Assembly (NCBI GenBank): GCA_964017185.1 | Contig: OZ024871.1 | Span: 8,176,214 to 8,240,213, forward strand | DNA from: Rugalucina vietnamica | Taxonomy: Eukaryota > Mollusca > Bivalvia > Lucinida > Lucinidae | Reading direction: 5' to 3' | DNA length: 64,000 nt | Shown here: piece by piece, positions 22,885-32,581 of the stretch | How positions within the stretch are numbered: the first letter of the stretch is position 1 | Layout of the letters: every line of letters starts with the position of its first letter | The notes under the pieces: generated by a model | What the model was told of the DNA's origin: nothing | The model's database searches: none | What the model saw: the letters and a program-made list of their open reading frames with translations, nothing else | Program-made: the position numbers and the translations under genes

Positions 22885-24049
22885 CTCAAAGTGGACAATT
22901 TTGAACCAAAATTTGTATAGATAAGATGATCTTAAGGTGTTAGATTGCCACCTTCCCTATAGAAGGAGTATACTGCATTGCATGTAATCTACAGCCTTTT
23001 GCCAGTTAGAAAGAATAACGGCGAGTTGGATGTTTTTTGCTGGGCGGCGGGTATTCTGTACGGGGTCAAGATCATCCACAGTAGACCTCTGAAAGTGACC
23101 GAGCTCTTAACTGTAATCAATTCGGACTAAACTTAGAACTTACATTACGGCCTGTTTCTCCACGAGCAAGCTGCATTTTTTTCCCTTGACATCAAACCAA
23201 ACGCTTTACTGCTGTCACTTTCTCATGTTCACTGTTCACTTCAATAAAGTGCGCCAAAATGCATCAAACGTGTTGTTTTGATTTGTTGCCGAAGCAAAGA
23301 AAAGACAACATCTACATAACCTACTAACCCTGACACTGGTTTGTCAAAAATATGACCATGAATGTTTACAATTCTACAGTTGATGTCTTTAAAATTGTCC
23401 ATAACCACTGCGCTTATTTTAGGTCATGGAAAATTTCGGGAAATTATACATTTTCGACTTGCTGACCCTGTTCCCCCCTAGACCCAGGATGCCACTTTGA
23501 TATGATGTGTGAATGTGAAAAACACATAAACTGACGAAAGGGCATGCTGGGTCTTGGGGCGGAACACGCCTAGAAATAAACTGTAAGATTGTAAATGAAA
23601 GATATTATGCACTAAGCTAACATTTCTTTCAAAATAAACTTAAAAATTCAAAACAATAAACAATCAATGTGTGGAAACTGTTCTGCATTCATATGACAAA
23701 CAAGCCCATATTTGTTTGCTTGAAAAGTGTTGTTGACAAACAAATGCAACTCAGTTCGAAGTCTAATGGTTTATTTTTGCCAAAGATGGGATGGGTTGTG
23801 AAAATATTTAGTTGCATTGTCTGGAATCTGTTAAATCAGCCAAACTGGTCTGAAAACGAAAGTGTATCTGTTTCTTCTCCTATTAATGCTAAATTCAGCC
23901 CCATATCCACAACATGAAAATTTCGTCCTCCCAAATCTGAGATTTAGGGACTTTTTACATCTAAGGCATAGATGTCCTTAGCATTTACAATCCTACTTAC
24001 ACCCGTTGGTGAGCAGGAGGCAAAATGTTATAATATTCGTTGATCATTA
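22885..24049. other. Unassigned DNA with direct repeat unit and a hairpin
   Basis: It holds the second direct repeat unit (23245-23306) and an inverted pair at 23469-23493 and 23541-23566. These arms are ~25 bp with few mismatches (CTAGACCCAGGATGCC against GGCATGCTGGGTCTTGG). The hairpin may be a small miniature element. There is no convincing ORF. Confidence 0.45.
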
Positions 24050-24577
24050 CACAGAAAAAGGTAATGGTAGGCAATGATCAGGAAATGGCGCAATCACAAA
24101 GAAATTTCCACTCAAAAAACCGAGGGATGTGAAAAAACTAAAATGACACTTACGTATTGATACCAAGAAAACATACCGTAAGCCGAGTGAGCAGCTATTC
24201 CCCAAAAGGCGTCCACTCAGTTACCCGAACTGAACTAAAGCTATGAAAACGTACATAAGGCTCAAACAGCACAAATATTCGACTCAAAAACACAAAATAA
24301 TTAGAACCACAACAAAAGTATCGCCTTGGAACGATCAGTAATATAAAATTACTGGGGGCTTGAACCGGTTTAATAGTCGTCTAACCTCACCCTCATCTGC
24401 TGCGGTTCACAACATTTAGTTAGTTGTTCGGTCCTCGTTGTGAATCTCTAACAAGTCAATGAATCATCAAGGACAGAATAAATCATTATAACCACCCTGA
24501 TGAATCAAAACCGAGGACTCAACAGATTCAGTATAAGCTGCCCGACGATTGAGATCCCTGGGCGCCGAATAACAGAA
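24050..24577 (-). mobile_element. Family A copy (diverged), 5' truncated
   Basis: The plus strand reads AAAAAGGTAATGGTAGGCAA at its 3' end and runs to GATCCCTGGGCGCCGAATAAC. It is more diverged than other copies and shares variants with the fragment at 4531. Confidence 0.8.
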
Positions 24578-24884
24578 ACGGTATTTATTGAATTATTGAC
24601 GGTAGGGGTACCGGATTCTATCAACAGATCTTATTTTTACAGATCCGCTTATTTGAAAAAATTAAAATCCGCTCTTTTTAGTTATAAAATAATTCGCGCT
24701 TTTCACTACAAAGCTCAGTTTCGTAAAAACATTCTGCACGCTTTTGGTATGGTTATCTGCGCTTTCGTTACGCATCAGGTCATATAGACGTTGACTAATC
24801 ATATCTAGCTGCCGGTTTGTGATACTCTGTGTGTCGTTCCATCAATATGAAAAACATATTTCATTCAATTTTCGTTTTTTTTCT
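24578..24884. other. Unassigned DNA
   Basis: An open frame of 95 codons spans part of it, but it starts inside the family A copy and matches nothing I recognise. Confidence 0.4.
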
Positions 24885-25062
24885 CACCGCTGTGTCTGGT
24901 GTGGGTTCGAGCCCCGCTCTGGCCACATGTTAGACAAATGTTCTGCTTGCGGGTGTGTCATGTGGTTTTTGTCGGGGTTCTTCCGTTTTCGCCCCACCTA
25001 CTGATTGGTCCGTCTCATATGAGCTGAAATAATCTGGAAAGGGACGTAAAACTGAATTAAAA
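24885..25062 (+). mobile_element. tRNA-derived SINE (5' truncated)
   Basis: GGGTTCGAGCCCC at 24903-24915 is a good RNA polymerase III B box (GTTCGANNC). It is followed by ~120 bp ending GGGACGTAAAAC, the tail shared with family E elsewhere in the window. The A box is missing, so the copy is truncated. Confidence 0.55.
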
Positions 25063-25654
25063 AACACACACACACATTGTTTTTAAGTGGAAAGCCCAAC
25101 TATTTTCATTTATATATTACTCCTGAATCTACCGCATTACTTGCATAACATTTACTTTTTCTAAGAGATTCGTTGGAAGATAGAATCTTTTTCAAGTCGT
25201 TCTATATACGTTTTTTTTTTTTTTTTTTTTAACAGAAATGGTACTCTTCGGAGTTGCCCGGAAAATGCAATATAACCTGGCGACGACGAACGCCAAGCAC
25301 ACTACTTAAAACAGCAGTCATGCGCCGGGCGTGTTGAATAAATTCAAAATTCCACATACGCCAGTCGCATGTCGGAGACACGTTCAAAACGCGTTAAGAT
25401 TAAGTTGGGTTCGCTTGGTGCTTGGCGATGCGCGTCGCTGTACGTCGCTAAAAATCGGTGCGCGTTTCGTGTGCGCGTTGGGGATCCAAAAGTTTTTAAA
25501 CATGCTTAACAATTAGCTAGAAGCTCGGCGTGTCACGGGCGTGTGACTTATACGTTTCGAATAAGTTCCACGCGCGTTACAGGCTTGCTGAATACGCTTA
25601 GAACGCGTTTGGCGCATGTTTTCGGCGCGCCAGTGTGCGCTACATGTGCGTTCC
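25063..25654. other. CpG-rich unassigned segment with poly-T run
   Basis: A poly-T tract lies at 25210-25230. From about 25255 to 25650 CG dinucleotides are unusually dense (ACGCGTT, GTGCGCGTT, CGGCGCGCC), unlike the AT-rich surroundings. No gene or promoter element can be named. Confidence 0.4.
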
Positions 25655-25884
25655 GATTTTATGAGACAATTTCCAGGATATTTCTTTTATAAAACTCAGT
25701 GTTCCTCAGAACAATGCCTCCTCCCTGTCAGCTTCTTTGATTATGATAGAAGAATCTTCTGCTAAACTTTTAATTGCATTTCTTTGTTCCAGTGTTATGT
25801 TATGCTTAATGTGTTTGTTTTCGTTTTGAATGGATTCGCACATGTCTTTTGTAAGGGAAATATAAGAATCAAGTTTTTTGTTTC
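25655..25884 (-). pseudogene. Penelope-like RT, N-terminal fragment
   Basis: The minus frame reads LDSYISLTKDM, then ITLEQRNAIKSL, then SIIIKEAD, and after a frameshift NTEFYKRNILEIVS. This matches the region before the RT palm of Penelope-like proteins, where an (I/V)IIK.ADKGG-type motif is characteristic. It continues the frame that stops at 27166 on the other side of the nested family A insertion. Confidence 0.65.
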
Positions 25885-26806
25885 GGCCCGTTTCAGACTA
25901 TGAATTGATTTCCAAATATAATGTTGGGTTAAAGACGCTTTTAAGTGAGGGCCTTTCGGAACCAGAATTTTATGGTGACTTGGTTTACAAATTTAAGAAA
26001 CTTATAGGAAGTAATGATTTTTCTTTTCAGTTTAGAAAAATCGTAACACGTTACAAACGTATAGGTTATAACTTGAATGTTATGCGACAGTCTGCATGCT
26101 TAGTTTTTAACCCAATCACGGTTGATAACTATGCTGCCTTCTTTAATTGCACGCCGGTGGGTCGGGCGTCAGACTCTATAATGGACCTGACTTAAAGCTA
26201 TTAATTTTAGTTGGTTAGGGCCAGAGCTTCTTGTCTGTTGCTTGGTCCACCGGGGTCTAACTGATGTTTTTCTTTTGCTCCGAAGTTAGTAAGTTATTCG
26301 GCGCCCAGGGATCTCCATCGTCGGGCAGCTTAGTGAATCTGTGAGTCCTGGTTTTTGATTCATCAGGATGTTTATCTTGATTTATTTGTTTGTTCTTGAT
26401 GATTCATTGACTAGTTAGAGATTCACCACGAGGACCGAAGAACTAACTAAATGTTATGAACCACTGCAGAAGCTGAGGGTGAGGTTATGGCCATGTAAAA
26501 TCGATTTAAGCCCCCCAGTTATTTATAACTGACCGTTCCAGGCGGAACTGCTGCTGTGGTTCACATTTATCAAAATTATTTCAATTATGTGTTTTATGTT
26601 GCATGACTTTGTGGCCACCTGAATAAAATTTGGCTGTTCACTAAGCCCTCTGCATTTTATTTGTTCTGTCAAAGCTAGCACTGTGACCACCTCACTTCAA
26701 TAGTTGCTCACTCTGCTTTCCGTTATATATGTTATACGTTGGTACCTATGTTTTATATTTAACATTTTTTTCCTTATTGCTTGTTTATATTTGTGTATAT
26801 TAGAGC
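25885..26806 (+). mobile_element. Family A copy with ~100-codon C-terminal ORF and a variant 3' end
   Basis: This copy keeps the longest clean family A reading frame apart from the right-hand copy. It encodes YELISKYNVGLKTLL, SEPEFYGDLVYKFKKL and YNLNVMRQSACLVFNPI, then non-coding sequence. Its 3' part (26520-26806) diverges from other copies after the AACTGACCGTTCC point and looks like a second 3'-end subfamily. Confidence 0.75.
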
Positions 26807-27165
26807 CACTGCAGAAGCTGAGGGTGAGGTTATGGCCATGTGAAATCGATTTAAACCCGCCAGTAACTTTGTTTACTGATCGTTCCAAGTCGATACTTCT
26901 GTGGTGGTTCTTTTTGTTTTATGTCTTGGTGTTTAAAATATTTTCGTGCTGTTGGCGCCTTATGTATGTTTTCATATTTTTAGTTAAGTTAAGGTAACTG
27001 AGTGGCCACCTATTGGGAAAATAGCTGCTCATTCGGCTTACGAAATGTTTTCATGGTATAAGTACCTGCTTGTTAGTTTGGTTTTTTCCCACCTCGGTTT
27101 TTGGAGTGGGAATATTTTTCTGATTGCGCCTTTTCCTGATCTTTGCCTACTTGTACCTTTTTATT
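26807..27165 (+). mobile_element. Family A 3'-end copy
   Basis: The copy begins GCCACTGCAGAAGCTGAGGG and ends at the standard CTTGTACCTTTTT, immediately followed by the inverted Penelope-like coding sequence. It lies in tandem behind the previous copy. Confidence 0.8.
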
Positions 27166-27516
27166 TCTAACAATAGAGGTATCGGTATTATCGTTACTAT
27201 CAAAATATTCTTTAGGTCTAAGTTTCCGACAGAAGTCGTTAACGTCATTTTCTGTTTGATTGTAATTACTTTTTTCTGGTGTTGGTGTAAACTTAAGGCC
27301 CTTCAATAAGACACTTTTTTCGGTATTATTAAGTTTTCGATCAGAGAGTTTGTAAATTTTTGTGAAAGTTTTAGATGATGTCTCAGCTATGTTGTCCTCC
27401 GTTAAAATTGACTGTCCAAATTGTGATCCTCCTGCAGAAAAGGAGGCACATGGTCTGTAGTTGACTCGTTTTCGTCCATCAATGAATTGTTGAAAGATTG
27501 TTTTGTCTTCTAACAT
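27166..27516 (-). pseudogene. Penelope-like RT N-terminal region
   Basis: The minus frame contains LSDRKLNNTEKSVLLKGLKF, then TPTPEKSNYNQTENDVNDFC and RKLRPKEYFD. A 'LL.KGL.F.PTP' block followed by 'F.RKLR...F' is a conserved N-terminal feature of Penelope-like proteins. The frame is cut at 27166 by family A and resumes at 25884. It overlaps the upstream ORF in another frame near 27479-27516, so one indel separates them. Confidence 0.7.
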
Positions 27517-28060
27517 TTTGCCGATTTCTTCTTGATCCCCCTCTTCTGGCCGGTTCTTGATTATTAAATGTTGAAATCAACTGGTATATCAGTTGTTGAA
27601 AATTACCATCGTTTTGCGTAGGCCTTCGAACCGCATCAGCATACGTTCCTCTCGATCGATAGGCGTGCGGTTGTTGCTGGTATTGTTGCGGTTGCTGCTG
27701 TTGTTGTTGTTGTTGTTGTTGTTGTTGTCGCTGGTGTTGTTGCTGTTGTTGCTGGTATGTGTGGAAGTTTTGTCGGTTATTGCCTTTTTTGAAAAATGGG
27801 CACCTGTCGCCATATTCTCTAACAAAATCTTCTTTATATTTTCTTAACCAACTTTCAGTGCTTTCCCACCTTTTATGTGAAATTTCTTCATTTCTTTTAA
27901 TATTTCTTTGCCACAGTATCATTAGAAACTCAAACACTTGCCCTGAATATCTTGATTTTATAGTTTCTGTCATTTCAGCGTCCAGCTTCCTTGTTCTTTC
28001 ATAGCATGATTCAACACGTAGTTTCTCCATTTCAATTTCGTTATGGAAGTCTTGCATCAC
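27479..28060 (-). CDS. Upstream ORF of Penelope-like element, Gln-rich
   Basis: The ORF has 193 codons. It contains a charged helical part (HNEIEMEKLRVESCYERTRK, WQRNIKRNEEISHKRWES, YKEDFVREYGDRCPFFKK), a Gln/His tract coded by CAA/CAG-type triplets at about 27675-27760, and a basic tail (RRGGSRRNRQNVRRQN). It lies directly before the RT N-terminus in the same orientation. It is probably the N-terminal domain or ORF1 of the same element, perhaps nucleic-acid binding; that role is inferred. It may extend upstream through 28198-28400, which carries the same-strand segment NNDEFVKNIGTVMQSIETEM. Confidence 0.5.
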   Translation of the reverse strand: MMQDFHNEIEMEKLRVESCYERTRKLDAEMTETIKSRYSGQVFEFLMILWQRNIKRNEEISHKRWESTESWLRKYKEDFVREYGDRCPFFKKGNNRQNFHTYQQQQQQHQRQQQQQQQQQQQQPQQYQQQPHAYRSRGTYADAVRRPTQNDGNFQQLIYQLISTFNNQEPARRGGSRRNRQNVRRQNNLSTIH

Positions 28061-28197
28061 GGCCCTTTCTCGCGTCTTTGGTTCTCATTTTCATTTCTAA
28101 TTTCTGGTTTTTGTAGTTTCTTTGGAATAATTAGGGGAGTCCCTTCTTGGATCCATTTTTGGTGAACCACTAGGTAACCTTCATTTCTTGTTTTCGC

Positions 28198-28400
28198 TCA
28201 ATAGGCATCTTTGCGCGCATTCAGCTTCCGTTCCCATGTAGAGCCAATGGAAGCTTTGATTCTCATTGTTTCAGCTTCCATAATATTTTCCGCTCCTCTC
28301 TCAACTGAGCCAGCGCCTGCCGCTTGCTGGCCCGTGGTTGCTTTGTGGTTCATTTCGGTTTCAATTGACTGCATGACTGTTCCTATATTTTTTACAAATT
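28198..28400 (-). pseudogene. 5'-most part of the inverted Penelope-like ORF
   Basis: The minus-strand segment after the junction contains NDEFVKNIGTVMQSIETEMN and ends KLNARKDAY at a stop. The part of this frame above ~28400 is simply the antisense of the RT thumb segment, so the inversion junction is near 28395-28405. Confidence 0.45.
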
Positions 28401-28933
28401 CATCATTATTTATCGTACACTTTGACTTCGAAAATGTACTGAATAGCTTACACAAAGACATCCAATTCAAACCTCTGATCAAATCTACACAAATACCTTT
28501 TCTAGATGTACTGGTGTTGAAATCTGGAACATTAATTTCTACGAATATTTTTCATAAAGTAACTGATTCCCAGCAATATCTCATTTTTAATTCTTGTCAC
28601 CCAAAACACACCAAAATCAACACCCCGTTTTCTTTAGCTAGAAGACTATGTACCATTGTATCTGATAAAAGTGTACTGCTAACACGCCTGAAAGAATTGT
28701 CTCATACACTTATTCAAAGAAAATATCCAACTGAAGTCATTAACGCAGGCATCCAAAAAGCGATGTCTGTCCCAAGATACAAACTCATAGAAGTGAAAAG
28801 TAAGGAAAGGGAAGATATACTGCCTTTTATTTCTATCCACAATCCTAAAAACAAAGAGGTATTCGGAATTATCAAAAACAACATGGATGTTCTGACTTCA
28901 GACGAAACCAAAAAGACAACTCCCAAACCTTAA
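28395..28933 (+). pseudogene. Penelope-like RT thumb region
   Basis: The plus frame encodes IVHFDFENVLNSLHKDIQFK, then IPFLDVLV, a KVTDSQQYLIFNSCHPKHTK block and ELSHTLIQRKYPTEVINAG. The order FLDVLV..., YL.F.S.HP.HTK, then R.YP is the typical C-terminal part of Penelope-like RT. The upstream palm with the catalytic aspartates is absent because of the inversion junction. A frame break separates it from the endonuclease. Confidence 0.75.
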
Positions 28934-29046
28934 GCGCCTCCTAACAAAATCTGAATTTAATGAATCAAGAACGTCTGCAAAGGTCACCCGATATAATGAG
29001 CCCCGGTGTGGACTTTGTAAACACTTAAATTGAAGGATCAACCCTA

Positions 29047-29346
29047 ATGTTGCAGAACAAAACTTTTCACGTCAAAGAAGACATGGACTGTGCCGTGCAA
29101 AATGTTCTTTATGTTTTAATCTGCAACGGCTGCAAAGAATTTTACATCGGACAGACGGGCGACAAACTGAGAAATAGACGGACAGTTCACGACCAGCAAA
29201 TTAGAATCCCTTCAACAAGACAACTTCCCGTCTCTGCGCATGTAGATCGCTGTTGTTCTACTGATCCTAAATATTCTATTTTTCTTTTCTATAATTTCAC
29301 GTCAATGATGTTTCAGCTAGGTTGTCAAAAGAAAAATATTTCTTAA
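29047..29346 (+). pseudogene. GIY-YIG endonuclease domain of Penelope-like element
   Basis: VLYVLICNGCKEFYIGQTGD carries the bipartite GIY-YIG signature in the diverged VLI/YIGQT form, followed by KLRNRRTVHDQQIR with the usual Arg and His positions. The CCHH-like NGC spacing fits Penelope/Neptune type endonucleases. The domain nicks target DNA to prime reverse transcription. It is fused C-terminally to RT in intact elements; here it is separated by frame disruption and a stop near 28933. Confidence 0.75.
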
Positions 29347-29452
29347 ATATATTCAACCCTAAACTCAACAGAGCTTGCTGATGTCATGAACGTTGCGACG
29401 TTTTACGTCGCGTTATTATGTGTAAACGTTACTAACACATCTCGGGCCGGAC

Positions 29453-29635
29453 ACATACAGAGGGAGAACTTATTCGGAGGGAGACTATCACCACAGAGAT
29501 AGGGACTATAATAATGACAGTAGACGGAGATACGAGGGTAGATATGATGAATATTCAGACAAAGACAGTAGATATTTTGAACATAAAGGCTATTCTTATC
29601 GAAGTGAATATGATAATGACTATTACAGATATTAA
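29453..29635 (+). pseudogene. C-terminal tail of LINE ORF1 (5' truncated)
   Basis: This frame is extremely rich in Arg, Tyr, Asp and Ser (GDYHHRDRDYNND, SRRRYEGRYDEYSDKD, SEYDNDYYRY) and ends at TAA 29633-29635, 282 nt before ORF2. Position and composition suggest the tail of the nucleic-acid-binding ORF1 protein. The element is truncated upstream at the border with the Penelope-like copy. Confidence 0.55.
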
Positions 29636-29917
29636 TTATGCACAGATAGCAAAATTGATAAAAGAACTATTATCAAGTATGTTATTGTTTCATGATACAA
29701 TTTTAGGGTTGTAAAGAAAATACAATTAGGCTGGTGTTAAATATGGACAAGCTGGTGATTCATTAATGTTATGTCAAACATTATATGGCTTGTTTAAACG
29801 TCACTAAGCTTTTATGACTTATTTGTTCTTGAACTTTTTAATGAACTTGTGTATTTTCTTTGATTATTGTCAACTACTTTTTGTCACTCTTTTCTAACGT
29901 AGACCTGAAAATTCTTA

Positions 29918-32581
29918 ATGCAAGCAAAAAGGCGTCTCACAGAAAATACTTTTTCAATTAGCTCCTGGAATATTAATGGCATTGAGCATAAGATTCATGG
30001 TATGAAATGTAACAAATTGCATGATCCTGAAGTTGTAAATGTTCTAAAATCTTCAGACTGTATTGGTCTTGTAGAAACTCATGCTGACAAGTCTGTTGAT
30101 ATAAGTTTACCTGGCTATTATGTGTTTCGTAAGGATAGAGTAAAGCATAAAAACGCACGTAAACCTTCAGGTGGTATTGCAGTACTTGTGAAAGAATCCA
30201 TGAGGCATTTGTACAAATTTGATCCGATTTCAGATAGCGATATAATATGGGTTCGGATTCAAAAGGAATTTACTTCTATGCTTAATGATTTATATGTAGC
30301 ATTTGTATACATACCACCATTAAATTCGTCCTATGGGAAAGTACATAGTAAAGATATCATGATAAAGCTTGAACGGCAAATCGAACATTTTGCATGTAAA
30401 GGAAAATTACTTGTTTGTGGTGATTTAAATGCTAGGGTTGGTGACTCAGTTGATCTCATACAAACTGTCGAAGAACAAAATATACCTACTAATCATAATG
30501 ACTCATATGATATTATTTTGCCACGCGTATCTTGTGATAACTCTGTTGTTAATCAGACTGGTAGATGGCTAATTGACAGATGCGTTGATAACCAATTATA
30601 TATTTTAAATGGCCGTACATTAGGTGATTTAACTGGACAGTTTACTTGTGATACTCAAAGAGGAAGCAGTGTTGTCGATTACATTATAGCCAGCAGATCT
30701 TTCTCGAATTTTATACATAACATGAATGTGCATGACGTAAGTTTGTTTTCAGATCACTGCCTGTTAAGCACACAATTAAAGATAGGTTCTAACTTATGTT
30801 ATGACGCGTATTTTAGTGCATGCGATACTAACCTTAACAACTTGGTTCCTGATAATTTTGAGTTGAACGAATGTTTCAAACTGGAATTCAAAGAATCATT
30901 TTCTACTCCAGTTATTAAGAAAAAGCTTGAAAAACTTCAAATTTCAATAGATAAATGTAATCATGATGTAGATGCACTTATTGAAAATATAGCTGATATT
31001 ATTGTATCCGCAGGAGATATGACACTGCCTAAGAGAACATTTAAGAAGAAAAAGAAAAAGAAGCATAAATTAAATAAAAAATGGTATGATAAAGATTGTC
31101 ATGTACTGTTAAAAGAAGTAAAATCTGCTAAAAATAAGTTTAATAGAAACAAAACCAACAATGATTTACGTATGAAATACTTTAAGAAATATAAAGAATA
31201 CAGGAAATTAACAAAATATAAGAGACGACAATTTAAGGATAACCTTGTTAATATGTTAGACGAAGCAATGAATAAAGACCCGCAAAAAGCGTGGAAGCTT
31301 ATTAATGAATTAAAAAGGGAATCTATTCCCACAGACAATATAGAAAAAATAAATCATCAAAAGTGGTTCGATCATTTTAATAATTTATTGAATAGTGAAA
31401 CGAATAATATTGAGCAAAATAGACAAAATCATGTAAGAGTTGAACTAAGTGATTATGAATCACGTCCACAAACTGGAAAATTAGATTATATGATAAGTGA
31501 AAACGAAATTCATTTGGCTGCTAAAAAGCTTAAAAATAACAAATCAAGTGCTTATGATATGATAAAGAATGAGATGATAAAATCTGCATTTCCGTTTTTG
31601 TCCAAATCAATTACACATGCATTTAATATGATTTTAAGTACTGGTAAATTTCCAAAGTCGTGGAAAGAAGGAATTGTTATCCCACTTCATAAAAATGGTA
31701 GTCAATTTGACCCAAACAATTATAGAGGTATTACATTAAACAGTTGTTTTAGCAAATTATTTTGTCATGTTCTAAACAATAGAATTACTTCAGAATTGGA
31801 ATCCATGTCATTTTTGAAAAGTCAACAGGCTGGCTTTCGTAGAAACCATAGGACGTCTGACCAAATATTTATATTGAGAACTATAGTTTATAAGTATGTG
31901 TTAAACTCGAAAAATGGTAGTAAACTGTTTGCATGCTTTATAGATCTGAAAAAGACATTCGACACAGTTTGGCATGATGGTTTGTTTCTTAAATTACAAA
32001 AAGCTGGAATTGATGGAAAATTCTATAATGTTATAAGGTCAATGTATAATGAGTGTCATTCCCGAGTAAGGTGTAAACATTTCCTTTCTGAGCCTATTGA
32101 TATTACTAAAGGTGTTCATCAGGGGAATGTATTGAGTCCTGTGTTGTTTAACATATTTATAAATGATATAGGTGATATGTTTTCTGAAACCGATGCTCCA
32201 ATTTTAAAAAAATATTTGGTCAGTCACCTACTCTTTGCTGATGATTTACTATTATTATCAACAACAGCAGAAAGACTGCAGCGTAATATCTCTAAAGCAG
32301 ATGGATTCTGTAAGCAATGGGGACTCTCGATCAACATTGATAAGACTAAAATAATGGTGTTTTTCAAAAGCGGTCGAATATGTGTAGACCATTTTCAATT
32401 TATGGTAGGCGAGACAAACTTGAAATGTGTCAGTTCTTATAAATATCTGGGAGTTGAAATTTCTGCTAATGGGAAATTTTTGACAGCTGAAAATAATTTG
32501 AGTTTGAAAGCTAGCAGAGCACTGTTTTCTATAAAACAGAGTATATTTGATAATTCCCTAAACCCATCTGCAGCCGAGTAG
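29918..32581 (+). CDS. LINE ORF2: APE endonuclease and reverse transcriptase
   Basis: This is an 887-codon frame. Residues ~12-290 form an apurinic-like endonuclease: SSWNINGIE, LVETH, the catalytic GDLNARVG at ~165 and SDHCLLS at ~285. Residues ~500-800 form reverse transcriptase: NYRGITLNS, SQQAGFR, FIDLKKTFDTV with the first catalytic Asp, GVHQGNVLSPVLFNIF, and LFADDLLLL with the catalytic Asp pair. A lysine-rich stretch (KKKKKKH) lies between them. The protein nicks the target and reverse transcribes element RNA there. The frame stops at AAE-TAG, and the C-terminal part continues in another frame from about 32582, so one frameshift has occurred. Confidence 0.9.
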   Translation: MQAKRRLTENTFSISSWNINGIEHKIHGMKCNKLHDPEVVNVLKSSDCIGLVETHADKSVDISLPGYYVFRKDRVKHKNARKPSGGIAVLVKESMRHLYKFDPISDSDIIWVRIQKEFTSMLNDLYVAFVYIPPLNSSYGKVHSKDIMIKLERQIEHFACKGKLLVCGDLNARVGDSVDLIQTVEEQNIPTNHNDSYDIILPRVSCDNSVVNQTGRWLIDRCVDNQLYILNGRTLGDLTGQFTCDTQRGSSVVDYIIASRSFSNFIHNMNVHDVSLFSDHCLLSTQLKIGSNLCYDAYFSACDTNLNNLVPDNFELNECFKLEFKESFSTPVIKKKLEKLQISIDKCNHDVDALIENIADIIVSAGDMTLPKRTFKKKKKKKHKLNKKWYDKDCHVLLKEVKSAKNKFNRNKTNNDLRMKYFKKYKEYRKLTKYKRRQFKDNLVNMLDEAMNKDPQKAWKLINELKRESIPTDNIEKINHQKWFDHFNNLLNSETNNIEQNRQNHVRVELSDYESRPQTGKLDYMISENEIHLAAKKLKNNKSSAYDMIKNEMIKSAFPFLSKSITHAFNMILSTGKFPKSWKEGIVIPLHKNGSQFDPNNYRGITLNSCFSKLFCHVLNNRITSELESMSFLKSQQAGFRRNHRTSDQIFILRTIVYKYVLNSKNGSKLFACFIDLKKTFDTVWHDGLFLKLQKAGIDGKFYNVIRSMYNECHSRVRCKHFLSEPIDITKGVHQGNVLSPVLFNIFINDIGDMFSETDAPILKKYLVSHLLFADDLLLLSTTAERLQRNISKADGFCKQWGLSINIDKTKIMVFFKSGRICVDHFQFMVGETNLKCVSSYKYLGVEISANGKFLTAENNLSLKASRALFSIKQSIFDNSLNPSAAE

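Larger units (their letters stand above)
25655..29440. mobile_element. Penelope-like element with C-terminal GIY-YIG, 5' half inverted, family A nested
   Basis: The left part (25655-25884 and 27166-28400) reads on the minus strand: an upstream ORF, then the RT N-terminal region. The right part (28395-29440) reads on the plus strand: RT thumb, then GIY-YIG endonuclease. The RT palm is missing at the junction. The 5' ends of both halves face each other, which is the geometry produced by twin priming during target-primed reverse transcription. Family A copies (25885-27165) are inserted in the inverted half between two T-rich ends. Confidence 0.7.

Noticed and set aside
24903-24915. tRNA gene
   Set aside because: Good B box but no A box or acceptor stem, so it is a SINE relic. 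The same applies near 33971, 41077/41105 and 50690.
27589-27847. Asn-rich and Leu-rich ORFs around the GTT repeat
   Set aside because: Alternative frames of the Gln tract in the Penelope-like upstream ORF.
29370-29420. Hammerhead ribozyme at the 3' end of the GIY-YIG Penelope-like copy
   Set aside because: CTGATG and a GCGACG/CGTCGC hairpin are present, but the GAAA box and cleavage triplet cannot be placed.
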